A DNA stretch of 64,000 nt, taken from Proales similis. Lineage: Eukaryota > Rotifera > Eurotatoria > Ploima > Proalidae. This document shows positions 11,001 to 22,268 of the stretch, piece after piece. Position numbers and translations under genes: made by a program. The DNA lies in NCBI GenBank assembly GCA_019059635.1, contig JAGVRJ010000009.1, positions 620,001 to 684,000 on the forward strand, written 5' to 3'. The stretch's first letter is position 1, and each line of letters starts with the position of its first letter. The notes beneath the pieces were generated by a model. That model was not told the origin of the DNA and searched no databases. It worked only from the letters and a program-made list of their open reading frames with translations.

Positions 11001-13032
11001 GACGATAAAGCGAAATCTTTGTACGAAACTAAATGTAGTTGAGAATGGGCATCGCCAAACTTGATGATAAATTATAGTTACCATCAGGATTCGGCGACAC
11101 AGGTGTCTGCATTGGCTTGTTGTCGGTATCAGTGTTAAGATGAAGATGATTTGACTCAGTTTCAGACACTTGATTAAGCTTGAGCTGAGACTCGTCCAAG
11201 TACATAGAAGCTTCGATGTCCACGTTTGTTTGACTAAGACTCCTTTTCGACTTGATTGTTTGCCCAAGCCGAACGGTTTGACCATCAGGAGCCAGAATGA
11301 CGGCACCTAGATCAATGTCCGGCCGCTCAGGAGTTTTGCTCTTCGCGTGCGGTTTGATCAATTCTAAAGGGTTGGGTCCTTTCGATTCTTTTCTTGAACT
11401 TTCATTCAAGTCGACCAGCTCAATAGTAACCGCTTTTGGTTTCGTCTGTGGTTTGGACTCTGTTTCAAATGTTTCTTTAGCTTTTTTGCTTTTCCCATCC
11501 TCTGCTCTGGCAGACTTTTCTTTTGTGCTTAATTGCTCTGCTTTAAATGGCTCCAGCGGCAGCACATTCGCCAAGTCGAGCAAAAGAGGAGAGCCTGGCT
11601 CCTGATGACTACGACCTTGATACGAAAATAATATTCACTGGAACATGGGTTCGGACCAAGACCAGGGAAGAAAAATATGAACCTTTGAACCGCTGACTTG
11701 ATGTGAAGGCACTCAGCTTATGGCCAGAAAACGGAGGAAATATGTAAGAGGACGAAGCTCCGAATGAATCATTTATGAGCTCTACTGCTTTGATTTCTTT
11801 CAAGTTCGTCTGTGAATGTTGTTCAATGGCCTCAAGCTAGAATTAATCTGAGAGAATTGATTACGTGCAGACCCGGCTCAAATGAATTTTCATCTAACTC
11901 GTTAGCTGAATTGCGGTCTCGTTTCTGGGGGAAATTTTTCAAGGTCAGATTTTTCAATTCATTTTTCTTGGCTTTGCTTCTTACCGCTAATTGTTTACTT
12001 GACATAGAATGCATGGCAGTCTGAACCAGTAGCTCGGATAGGACGAGCTCTTGTTCATCTGCACTCAAGTGGTTGTATTTGATTTCGTTTCCATTTTTGT
12101 CCAGCACCTTGAAAAAATAGTTTAAGACAATCATGAAATGAACTGAGTTCAACCTAAAGCTACCTCGATCAAGTCAGACTCGTCTGGCTCTGAATATTCC
12201 TGTTCCTCAACTGAATCTAAAAAAGTATATTTTCGTTTTAAAACAACATTCAACAAAAATAGATTGGCGGTCCCGTACTATTTTTCAGTTCGCTCTTAGA
12301 CCTGTAGAAGCGAAATCCATGAAGAGGGGTCAGAGCTTGACGGCTTGCCGAGTGCCAAATGGGCTGTATGCGATAAGCCGGTGGTACTCGTGATATGTCA
12401 TCGTCAATTCGATATTTCACATTGGGTTCCATGTCGGCCTCATGTCGATTTTCGCTTTTTAAAAATCCTTTTTGGGCCATTTGATCGAGCAGCTCTGGCT
12501 TCCATCTTCGTGTCCAGTTGGACAAATAGCGTCTGCTCGAAAAGCCCGGTCTGATTCGTTTGCTCTCAAAACTTGAGCTGTTGTTCAAGTTTCCACTAGC
12601 GGGTGACAGGCGTGCTTGAGTAAATTCGTCTGATTTTGAAAATGCGGCTGAGTAGTCAAAGGTCAGAATCGATTCTCTCAAATCTCCGAACGTTTGCAAT
12701 GATCTCAGCTGGGTTTTTGTTCGCAAATTCGTTCGCGATTTGTTTATGGGCACATGGTTGTATTGCTCGCTAAAGAGCACAAGCGGCCCTCTCTTGGTCA
12801 TATAGGTCTTGGGCAGCGGCGTTCTATTCGAAAGGCCTCGCAGACTTTTGTAGAATTGTTCGCTTCTTTTCTTTTTCAAGTCCTGCGAAACGAAATTCAT
12901 AAAGCATCATGACTTTTATTCACATATAGCAGAACTGCTTGCCTCATTGTCGTAGACAATCTTAATAAACGAGCCAGCATTTTGGCCAGAACCCCGCGCC
13001 AGACTGGACAGTGTAGATGAACTCTCGTGCAT
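8017..13032 (-). CDS. KIAA2012: KIAA2012 homologue (long, Lys/Glu-rich coiled-coil protein)
   Basis: At least a dozen minus-strand exons run from ATG 13032 to TAA at 8017. Firm ones are 13032-12943, 12882-12279, 12216-12164 and one starting at 12107. Further coding blocks lie at about 11583-11029, 10970-10880, 10598-10338, 10323-9280, 9254-8940, 8897-8690, 8690-8445 and 8391-8017. The N-terminal 230 residues carry the KIAA2012 signature: a TLSSLARGSGQ start, PLPKTYMTKRGPLVLFSE, LRSLQTFGDLRESIL, GFSSRRYLSNWTRRW and VPPAYRIQPIW. The rest is low-complexity Lys/Glu sequence and long coiled coil, as in vertebrate KIAA2012. The function is unknown. Intron 1 appears to use a GC donor. Exact joins in the repetitive 3' half are uncertain. 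Confidence 0.8.
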
Positions 13033-13635
13033 GTTCTACTTTACTTTGATTTGAGCAACAGCTGAACCTTTATTCACACAAGCACACACAATCATTCGAT
13101 TAAGTGGTTGTGAAGGAAAAACGCGCTTGTGAATATTTATTGCCCAAGAGCAAACACTTGTTTTCAGTTCTATGCCGAAATCAATAATTTATTTGCTCTT
13201 GACGCAACTAGTCACTGCTGTCGCTGGCGAACAGGGACTGTGTTTCTTTATTTTTTGCCTAAATACCACGTTTAGATTCGGCATTTACATATACAAGGTT
13301 GCTATAGGCCTCTTATCTAGCTTCTCTCTGTGTTTGCTTTTCGCTTCGTTTACTCGAGCCGGTTCAGATTGCCTGCTCGCTTGCCTGCTTATATCATCAT
13401 GCCAATTACATTCAAGCTGAGTAAACCTCAAAAAGTAGTTGCATTTTATCCAGCGCACTCGCCGTCGTTTGAAGCAGAAAAACTCACACATGTCAAACAA
13501 CATGAGTCTGATGTGTCGCATTTTGTCAAGAGAAAAACGTGTTTCTGTCGCCTAGCTATTTATTCAATCGATAATGACCAACAGTGTTGAGTCTAATTCT
13601 AAACTTTTCTCTCAAAAAAGTATCCGCTAGTTTGA
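13033..13635. other. Spacer: promoter side of the KIAA2012-like gene and 3' flank of the ADA2-like gene
   Basis: No coding signal is convincing. Short frames on both strands overlap and lack family features. The KIAA2012-like gene must be transcribed leftward from the left end of this stretch. I see no clear TATA box there. Confidence 0.45.
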
Positions 13636-15606
13636 TTAGAAAAATTTATAGCTAAAGCCGACATCGACTCTCTCGCGATTGTCGACGAGCAAGTAAATCT
13701 TGGCCGTTTGGTTCGGCTCAAAATCAACCGGTGTTTCGCATTCTATTTGATTGTATCGAGTAAACTGGCACTTAGTTCTGGCTTCTAAAACCCCGCTTGA
13801 GAATATTCCGTCGATTCGTTTGCAGAACAGACTTTCAAAACCGGTCGAATATATTGTCACGTAGGTTCGCTTGCCGGCTGGTCCGCTTGTCGGTATAATC
13901 TCTTCAAATTTTATTTGAGATTTTGAGTTTGAAAAGCAGAATTCGTCGTATTTGTCTTGAACGAACTCATCCCATTCGTTGGTGAGCTTGACAAGACCTT
14001 CCTCTTTTATGTCCTCTGGCACAGCGCTGCAGAACAAAGAGTTGAGCGCGAGCTGCTTCAAATCGGCCAAATCCAGACTCCATGAGAGGTAGGCAGCGTA
14101 GAACTCGACAGTTAATTCGTCCAGGCCCATCGCGCCCGGGTCGTCGCCAACCACAACAACAGGCAGATCACTTCTATAATAGAGGATTCCCGGATGGTTA
14201 CGAGCGTCGGCAACGTAGCCAAGAAGCTGGTTGCTCACAGGCGACACTTCTACGCAAATGTGGTTCTTGCGGATGTGGTCGAAAAGCATTGGCAGTCTGA
14301 AGAGGCCAAGCGCCTGAGTCACTCGTCTGGCTCCGAGCACGAGCGAATCGAAAAAGTTGTCCAAGGCCGAAACTCTGTCGCCTGGTCCGGGCGGCACAAA
14401 GTCTTCGGGCCACATGTTCTCCGAGTGCAGTTGAAACTGCATGCTGCCTTCGCTCTCCAAATTTATGTAGTTGTACATTTTGATCATGTCATCGCGATGG
14501 AACAGAAGAGTATTGCCGCGGTCCTCTTCGGCCACAACGTCAAAGCCTCGGATCAGAGTCGGGAACCTCTCTTGCAGTCGAATCGATTTGGCCACATCTT
14601 CGCCAAATCGTTCTCGGCTGAATCGGCGACTCGCTGATAAAATTTTTTAATCAAAAAGTTTAGAAATTTCCAAACTCTGAATGAACTCACTGAACATAGT
14701 GAAGGCAAAGTCAATGAGCCGAGGCTGTCGGCGCTTGTAGTTCTGTTTAAACTGTTCAATTCGACTCAATTCTTCTTCGGCGCTGATCGGCACTCGATTG
14801 CCATTTTGATCGAAGCGGTACAAATCGCCGAATACAAGGCGTCTGAACTCCACTAGCTGAATGTTCTCGCCCAGCGACTGGTTAAGAGCGAGCTCGAGGT
14901 AGAGAAATCGAGTATTCTCTTCGTTAAATATGTCGTAGTAGACGCCGAATGCGCCTGATGTACTAACAGCTTGCCATCTACGGGCCGAATCGGTAATGAA
15001 TGGTTTTTCACTGTCGGAGAGCGAATTCATGTAGCCGACGAACGTTGTTCGGTTCTTGACCTCTTCGACCGTGAATGTGCCTTTTACTTTCACCCAAGCC
15101 GGATCGCTAATTGATCGCGGGTTGGGAAAGTAGGACAAACTGTTTGGCTGGCAGGTGCAGTTGCTGGTTCGGCATCTAGGACTGGTACGATCGCAAATGT
15201 AGAGCACGTCGTAGAGCGGGAGGTTCTTGATGCCTTCGAGTAAGAGACCGCGATCAAGCGACAGATCCTCTGAAGTCTTCAGATTCGCTCCTTTGGGCAT
15301 CTGCTTAAGCACCTGATAAATGGAGCTTTGCTTCATCAGAAATGAGGTTCTTTCCACCGGACGTGCTGCGTGAAAGTCGTCTCTCGTTTTCCTGAACTCG
15401 TCCGCTTTAAGACTGTCCATGAACAAATTTACCACTTTTTCCTTGCTGTTCAGCGACGGCACGTTTTTCGGCACATATTTATGATCGATGATAAATTTCC
15501 TTCTTTGCATGAGATACTCGCTCTCAGTGAGGGGCTTGCTACTGCTGCCTCCTAGCGCCACTTGAGCAGTGACCAAAATTGCCAGAAATTTCACCAAGCT
15601 ACTCAT
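13636..15606 (-). CDS. Secreted ADA2/ADGF-like protein, catalytic residues lost, with C-terminal IPT/TIG domain
   Basis: Two exons, 15606-14691 and 14633-13636, join in phase to 637 residues (human ADA2 is 511). The start at 15606 is preferred because it gives a signal peptide (MSSLVKFLAILVTAQVALGG); an ATG at 15645 would add 13 residues in front of it. The ADA2 backbone is clear: YLMQRRKFI, MPKG (103-106), FPTLIRGFDVVAEEDRG, VEVSPVSNQLLGYVADARNHP and VVVVGDDPGAMG. The Zn-binding HxH after MPKG is replaced by Lys/Thr/Ser, the GHG motif is absent, and HAGE is altered to HSEN; only the DD pair remains. Adenosine deamination is therefore unlikely. The last 90 residues (IIPTSGPAGKRTYVTI, IECETP, GFSYKFF) read as an IPT/TIG immunoglobulin-like fold. 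It is probably a secreted binding protein or decoy. Confidence 0.8.
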
Positions 15607-15658
15607 TTCCGCAAGCCTCTCAATCTCTCGATCTCGCTCAGCCAATTTTCTTCGCCGC

Positions 15659-15666
15659 TATTTATA
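15659..15666 (-). promoter_or_regulatory. Candidate TATA box of the ADA2-like gene
   Basis: The minus strand reads TATAAATA about 53 bases upstream of the ATG at 15606, in a GC-flanked context. Distance and orientation fit a core promoter with a very short 5' UTR. Confidence 0.5.
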
Positions 15667-16290
15667 TGACGCGCAGCTGTCTGTTTATTTTTCATTTCGA
15701 CTTGTTTGAACACGCGTAAATATCATGCAAATGTTGAGCTTTTCTTTTTTTGGTGCCCTTCTAACAAATTGACAATGCCAAAGTCTGAACTGGAAGTCGC
15801 CTCTTTACTTCAATTGCTTTCAAGTGATGTTTAGAGTTCATTGTTGACTGGTGTGCTGGAGAGACGCTACTGTTCTTTGTACTTTTCTCGCCCTTAAATG
15901 TTAAATACATTTTTTAAATTGGATTGCCCTGGGAAAACCAAAGCTGGCTTTAAGGGCTGACATAAGCCTCGGCAGTTAAATTCAGCTTGTTTTGTCGCAA
16001 TAAAGACCAACTCAAATGTTCGCATTTCAAACATAATTACGGTTGCCATGGTTATGAAGGACAGTGAATGTGGTCGCAGTGACCACAAGTGCCCTCATTC
16101 CTTTTTAAAATATCCTCGGCCAGAAGGAGAGAGAGAGAGAGAGAGAGAGATGACGGACGGACACAGACAGACCTCGGCTCTTTGTTGGATTGAATCGAGT
16201 AGGCTAAAATTGGGCGGTTGGCTGAAAAATTAAAAATCGAAAATTAACGTGGAACGCTAAGAAAAACCATTTCCGAACAAATCAACGCCG
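15667..16290. other. Intergenic spacer between divergent genes
   Basis: This is shared upstream DNA of the ADA2-like gene (minus) and the hinderin-like gene (plus). It includes a GA run at 16127-16150 close to the plus-strand gene. No coding exon or RNA gene is supported. Confidence 0.45.
16127..16150. repeat. (GA)12 microsatellite upstream of the hinderin-like gene
   Basis: Twelve tandem GA units lie about 140 bases before the ATG at 16291. Such GAGA tracts are often found in animal promoters, but function here is not shown. Confidence 0.85.
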
Positions 16291-17691
16291 ATGAGCAAGA
16301 AAGCGCCGAATACGAATGCTCTTCCAGGGATAGACGATCACAGCAGTTCAATGAAAGCGTTCGCTCAGCGTCAGGCTACTTTCAAGGACTTGTGCAATGA
16401 AGACCGGGAGAAACTAGCCAAACTAGTAAAAGAGCTGGCCAAGTAAACATTCAGCTCTTTGGAGCATGTTCATTTAGCTCAGGCATCTAAGACGTTCACT
16501 CGAAAGGATGAATGAAGAGAAAAAAGGTGTCGAACAGCTTTTGCAAAAGGAGCGAGAGCAGCGAGACAAAGAGCTTCAGGTTATTCTTTCGCAGCAAGAA
16601 GCGCTCTTGAACGAGAAAGAGCTGCTGCTGAAAAAGTTGGAGAAAATTCAGCGAAAACTTGTTCAAACAAAGAGGCAACAGCAAAAGGCTAGGGAAGAGA
16701 AAGAAGATGCGAATTGCGTCAGTTCAATGTTTACTCACTCAAAGCCTATAGTCAACAGCTCGCATTTTGATCCACATCGGGTTTCTCGTCTTTTTCACAA
16801 GCGTTTCTAATCATAATAGCCTTGAAAGTGTTTCATATTTGCTAGGCATCGACTCCGCTCGGCATTTCGCCCAGACAGCTTTCTCCGATCAGAAGTGAGT
16901 CGAATCAAGTTGCTGCTGCCAGCTCTGCACCGATACTGGCCTCGTCAAAAGAAAACGGCGACTCGGAGTCGAGCTCATGTCAGTCGCAGCTGCGCAGAGT
17001 TGATTTGATCGAAGAGCAGAAACAGTTGAGAGAGTTGCTGGAAAAGCACGAAAAGATGATCATTCAAAAGCAGGTAGGAACTTGACTTTGAGTGTTGAGA
17101 GCTCAAAAGCAGCCGAAGCTGATGCCCACTTCATAGGAGGAGATATTGTCGCAACAGAAAATTCACCAGGAAAGAATAGAACAGCTAAACCAGCTCAAGT
17201 ACAGCAACGTTATAGGCTCTCTCAGGGCACTTGATGCCCCTGCAGCCAAGCTGGAACCAATACACAATCAAGCTGTTCAGCAGGTCTATGAAAATCGGCT
17301 CAATTGTGGGCCAGATTCCCACTCACTCGTCAAGGCGTCCAAATCAAATGGCGAAACAATTGAAAATGTGAAAAATGTGGCCAAGTCAGAATCTCTGAGC
17401 GAGAATGAGCTCGATCGCTTGGTCGGCCTTGTATTCAAACGGCTTCAAGCAAAGAAGCTGAATTCTTCTACTTGGTCGTCATCATCATCAGTGGTCGGGG
17501 AGGTCAAAAAAGAATCCAAAACAGCACCGAATGAGGAAGATGATGTGCTATTGGAGTTGATAGGCAAAAGTGATTTGATCAAAGCCTCAAGACCAACAAA
17601 GAGGGCACCTGAACGCGAGCTGAGCAGAAATGTCAACGAAGAGGCTGAAGAGTCGAAATTGCTCGAAGACCTATTCTTTCTGAAAACATGA
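16291..17691 (+). CDS. Hinderin-like (KIAA1328) coiled-coil protein
   Basis: Four exons, 16291-16442, 16483-16780, 16846-17073 and 17137-17691, join in phase to 410 residues. The motif FKDLCNEDREKLAKLVKELA near the N-terminus matches the hinderin signature (KDLCxEDKRRIANLIKELA). It is followed by a long coiled coil (ERMNEEKKGVEQLLQKE onward) and a second one in exon 3-4 (EEQKQLRELLEKHEKMI, ILSQQKIHQERIEQL) that parallels the hinderin C-terminal coil. The first intron is only 40 bases. The C-terminal part is Ser-rich and acidic. Hinderin is poorly characterised (a reported SMC3/thyroid-receptor interactor). Homology rests on one strong motif plus layout, so another coiled-coil family is possible. 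AATAAA lies at 17760-17765. Confidence 0.7.
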
Positions 17692-17822
17692 ATTTCTGTC
17701 TCTTCTTCGTTCAAACTGCACGTGTCAGTTATGTTCTTAATTTAAACGCATCTGTTTCAAATAAACGAGTCAGACACTCAATTCTTTATTCTTGTCGCAT
17801 ACTTTTAACAACACACAAACAT

Positions 17823-17840
17823 ACACACACACACACACAC
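17823..17840. repeat. (AC)9 microsatellite
   Basis: Nine AC units in the short spacer before NSMCE1. Confidence 0.9.
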
Positions 17841-17925
17841 GCTCGAACATAAGCATATTGAAGCGGCGATATGTCGCCTCTCGATTTTAAACTGCATTCA
17901 CTCAAACTGGCCAATTTTCGCAGAC

Positions 17926-18741
17926 ATGACTGCTCTCAGCGACGCACAGCAATATTTCTTGCAAGTCATGCTCAACAATGGAATCATAGACCAGCCCAAT
18001 TTCAAGCGAATATTCAACGCAGTGTTGAAAAAGTTCAAGATTGAATGCGACGACGCCAGTCACAAAGAGTACTACGCCAATTTCCTTCGTGAGATAAACT
18101 CCAAGATTAGACCGTTCGATATGGAAATAAAAACGGGCGTATGTGAGCTGACCGGAGTGAGCTTTTATGCTCTCATTCGCTTGTGTGATACCGGCTCAGT
18201 CGGGCGCCTGAGTTCATTGTACAGTGGCCACGAGCTGAAGATATTTAAGAAAGCGCTCGAGCTGGTGGTCGAGTCCGACGACGGATGGGTGCAGGTCGAG
18301 CAATTAATGAACGAAGTGAGCGAAGAGTTTGGCCAAATATCGAGCCAGGCTGCGACGCAGTCGCAGGTCACCAAGATGCCAACTGATCGTGAAATACTTG
18401 CCGCCATTCAACGGCTCATCATCGACTTCTGGCTTATCGAAGTTCCAGGCAAGCCGGGCTCAGTGAGCGTTCATTCGCGCGCCATTCTCGAGCTCTCTCA
18501 TTATATAAACGAGGTATTCGACTCCCAAGTACTGCACAAATGTTTCATATGCAGCAATCTGCTGTTTGTGGGTGTGTCATGTTGCAATTGTGAAGTTAAA
18601 ATGCATCGACACTGCGCCAAAAGCTTTTTCAAGAGCCAAAACGAATGCAGAGGCTGTAAATATAAATTCAGTGAGACTCAGATTGAAGAGATTAGAGATC
18701 TGGTCGCCCGCTCCAAGCACGATTTCTACGGATCAAGCTGA
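17926..18741 (+). CDS. NSMCE1: NSMCE1 (Nse1), RING-type subunit of the SMC5/6 complex
   Basis: A single exon encodes 271 residues (human 266). The N-terminal two-thirds has winged-helix segments typical of Nse1 (AQQYFLQVMLNNGIID; SVHSRAILELSHYI). The C-terminus is the variant RING: CFIC, a CCNC cluster, HRHC and CRGC, at about residues 204-246. NSMCE1 pairs with Nse3 (MAGE) and Nse4 as the kleisin-bound subcomplex of SMC5/6, acting in the nucleus in DNA repair and restriction of recombination, with ubiquitin-ligase activity helped by the MAGE partner. The start ATG follows a 185-base spacer holding the upstream gene's poly(A) signal. Family length and RING are complete. Confidence 0.93.
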   Translation: MTALSDAQQYFLQVMLNNGIIDQPNFKRIFNAVLKKFKIECDDASHKEYYANFLREINSKIRPFDMEIKTGVCELTGVSFYALIRLCDTGSVGRLSSLYSGHELKIFKKALELVVESDDGWVQVEQLMNEVSEEFGQISSQAATQSQVTKMPTDREILAAIQRLIIDFWLIEVPGKPGSVSVHSRAILELSHYINEVFDSQVLHKCFICSNLLFVGVSCCNCEVKMHRHCAKSFFKSQNECRGCKYKFSETQIEEIRDLVARSKHDFYGSS

Positions 18742-18916
18742 CTTTTCTCCTGGCTCGCTCTATCTTATTAAATGCTCTCTTTTCTTTCTCATATTCAGTT
18801 CGAGCAAAATCGAATGTCAATCTTTAACTGAATTTCGAACGACTTCAAGAGCGTTCCTTCACTGTTCAGTTCAAAACCAGTTCCAATCAGTCAATTTAAA
18901 ACTTTTAGTTTAGAGA

Positions 18917-20307
18917 ATGTCATCATTTATTCAAGTCGATCCGCAGTCCGATTTCTCTTATCAAAATCTTCCATATGGAGTTTTTTCAACACCGGACAAT
19001 GTAAACAGATTTGATTCACTTCTGCAGCCGCTGGTGCTCGTACTAATCATTTTAACAGAACAAGCGCAGAATAGGAGTGGCGATTGGTGAATTGGTGTTG
19101 GATTTGAGTCAAATAAAGCATTTGTTCTCTGGGCCAGTTATGAGCCAGAATCAGCATGTGTTCGACCAAGAGACTTTGAACGCTTTTATGGGGCTCGGCT
19201 CGCCGGCTTGGAAAGAGACCCGAGCTGCTCTGAGAGAGTTGCTGTCCAAAGAATGCAGAACTCTTCAAGACGACGAAGGGCTTCGAGCTAGAGCATTTGT
19301 TGATAGATCGAGTTGTAAAATGCACTTGCCGGCCGATATTGGCGATTACACGGATTTCTACTCTTCGAGACAACATGCCACTAACGTGGGCATAATGTTC
19401 AGGGGCAAAGAGAACGCGCTGATGCCAAACTGGCTTCATTTGCCTGTAGGCTACCATGGCCGAGCGTCATCGATAGTTGTCTCTGGCACGCCCGTTCGCC
19501 GCCCTCTTGGTCAAAGTCGACCAGACGATAACCAGCCGCCTGTTTTCGGCCCATGCAAGTTACTCGACTTTGAGCTTGAGATGGCATTTTTCGTCGGCCC
19601 AGGAAACAAGCTCGGCGAGCCGATACCGGCAAAGAATGCGCACGAGCATATATTTGGTATGGTGCTAATGAACGATTGGTCGGCCCGTGACATCCAGAAG
19701 TGGGAGTACGTCCCACTGGGTCCATTCACAGCCAAGAATTTTGCGACAACAATTTCACCCTGGGTTGTGCCAATGGATGCCCTCATGCCTTTTGTGATGG
19801 CCGGTGCTGAACAAGACCCTGAACCGTTCGACTATCTCAAACACCAGGACCCGTACACATTCGATATCAAGCTCGAAGTGAGCATCGCAGTGCCTGAGCT
19901 GGGCAACCAAGAGAAAGTGGTCTCCAAGTCAAACTTTAAAAACATGTATTGGAGCATGAAACAGCAACTGGCGCATCACACCATCACTGGGTGCAATGTC
20001 CGTCCCGGAGATCTGCTCGCCTCGGGCACAATAAGCGGCGACGAGCTCGGATCTTACGGCTCTTTGCTGGAGATCACCTGGCGAGGAAGAGATCCTATTT
20101 TGTTCGACGAGCAAGGCAACGTGAAGCGCGTATTCCTTAAGGACGGAGATACCGTGGCCATAAGAGGTATCTCATTCTGCACATGACGGTTCACCTGCTC
20201 TTTTGCTAATGAATATTCAAACTCAAGGCCATTGTCAAGGGGAAGGATACCGAGTTGGCTTTGGCGATTGTGTTGGTACTGTTTTGCCCTGTCCGCAACT
20301 CGACTAA
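18917..20307 (+). CDS. FAH: Fumarylacetoacetase (last step of tyrosine breakdown)
   Basis: Three exons, 18917-19000, 19059-20166 and 20228-20307, join in phase to 423 residues (human 419). The enzyme hydrolyses fumarylacetoacetate to fumarate and acetoacetate in the cytosol. The N-terminal SH3-like domain begins with NLPYGVFST and [14 protein letters not shown]. Catalytic features are intact: the active-site His in [14 protein letters not shown], metal-binding Glu residues in [18 protein letters not shown], Asp in [21 protein letters not shown], and SGTIS near the C-terminus. The last exon restores the conserved end ([17 protein letters not shown]), which a straight read-through at 20167 would lose. 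It starts 175 bases after NSMCE1 on the same strand. No frameshift or missing residue was seen. Confidence 0.97.
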
Positions 20308-20327
20308 GAGAAAAAAAATGCTTTTCG

Positions 20328-20333
20328 AATAAA
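20328..20333 (+). terminator. Poly(A) signal of FAH
   Basis: AATAAA begins 21 bases after the FAH stop codon. Confidence 0.65.
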
Positions 20334-22268
20334 AGAGATTAACAAAGAGACTATCTCCCCGACCAATTCCCATTGGCGCCTCTCATTGCCAGCGCTGTCT
20401 GTCTCTTCCCTTGTCCACTTATCAATTTGACCATTAATCGACTTGATAAGTCATGTTCTCCGCCGGGGTCAGCGAGTGTTACGCATTCAATCGAACTGCC
20501 TCTGCAGGTGGTACCGAATAAGCCGTTTGAATAGCAATTATGAGAGTTGACGTGGACCAAGTGACTTGAGTGTCAAACTCTCATTGGTCACGTATGTTGA
20601 GTAGGAAAAGTGGCCTCATGAGAATAATTGGACAAAAAGATAAAGAAATGCTAAATGCTCGTCTCTCTGATCGTGAGTGATTGTGAAAATAAATCGACAA
20701 CGGATATTTCCAAGTCCGACGGGAGAATGGACTCAACTGTTGGTGCAAATAGCTTTATCATTTTGTGAAGCATCGGGGAGGCAGGCCTTTTCAAGAGACA
20801 TGAATACCCGTCCGCCCAACTGAATGCTAAATAGGCGTTACAGTGGGGCAGAGCGCGCGAGGGAAAGAGAGCGGCACGACTTAAATTTAATTAAAAGCCA
20901 CTTGAGATGAACAAAGGAAATAACTTTTTTTCAGCTTTCTATGTTTGGCGCGGGGGGCCGATCGGGACCAGCTTGCTCGGGGCCAGACCTATCTAAGTGT
21001 CTATAGCCGAGAATTGGCCTCGAATATTTTTCTTTTGTGAAAAGCCGCCAACTGCGCCTCGTCTGTCTAGTTATCGAGCGGCTCGAACAATTATTGGATG
21101 ATTGTGTGCTTGCCCACAATTTAGGCAATTTTGGTCGAAAAAAGGAGAGCGAGCGCGTCTCAGCTTGCGCTCGGTCGGTCTGTTTGATGTAATTCAAATC
21201 AGAATTTGCCTCTTGTTTCATTCAAGGCAAAATCACGAACTCTACCGGCTGTGCGAGCTCGTACATCCGGTCCGAGCTTGTTGGACGTTTGACTATGATG
21301 ACACATGAACAGCAGGACAGCGTTCCGTGCCATTTGAAGAAGACGAATTTGATACTTAATTAGGAGAGACGGCTGAGGCGCCCGTGTAATCACTCTTTAA
21401 TTGTTCACGAGTGCGCTTGCTTGATAACACGGGCGAAATAGAAGGAAAATAAATACAGTGAGTGAAAGAGAAAGGCGAATATCAGGCTTAATTACGTTTG
21501 AAAAGTAAATGGTCGACATCGGCCGGCTCGATTTTGATGAATCGGCAGCAAGTGAGGCGGTATCAACGCGCAGGAAATAACTTGACAGCTTAACAATATT
21601 CAGCCCGTCTCGCCTCTTTGATAATTGTTTTTAAATGAGGTCCAGAACGTGCGGAAGGCGGAAGTTCATCAGGCCGTAGCGAGCGATTGACTCAGGCGAA
21701 CGATGAGCAACTTAGACGCGCACATATGACGCGATGAGGCAATATGGCCCGGAGGTTGAAATGCATATTGACCATTAGGATTTGGCGGCGCTCATGAGTC
21801 AAAGGCAAAAAGTGAATTAAGGACTCAAAAACGCACTGGGTGAAAATAATTTGAGCAGAACAGAAACGGTTCAATTTAAATTAACGTTGGCATCGGCTCG
21901 AACCAAACGGCGAGCACTTTATGGAAGAGCTACGACCAATTGAGAAGTCAGATGCATGAAATGCGAGTTGAAACGCATTTTCGCATGAAAGACCTCAATA
22001 GTAGCGGCATATGCGGCTCCTCTTCGCTTACGTAAACACCCTTGAGCCCATCGAATGTCATATGCTGCTAGTGAGCCGTTCGTTAGTAATGCTCGTATGA
22101 ATTCCGACCCCGTTTGGCTCGTCCCCTTTAAAACCGCTCTGATTTGATTTAAAATTTTTATCAACTTAAATAGAGAAAAAAAAGAAGATGCTCTCTTGAA
22201 ACGGCAATGGAAAGCTGAAAAATCAGAGGAGGAAGGAAGGAAAATAATGAAAAATGCAAATGGCAAAA
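20334..22268. other. Gene-free stretch between FAH and an unknown gene
   Basis: About 1.9 kb with no supported exon, tRNA or repeat family. Both flanking genes end here (FAH on plus, the unknown gene on minus), so it is tail-to-tail DNA that may hold distal regulatory sites or a lineage-specific RNA. Confidence 0.4.

Noticed and set aside
20334-22268. Several open frames of 60-120 residues between FAH and the next gene
   Set aside because: No start context, splice or poly(A) signals agree, and no family features are seen. They look like chance frames.
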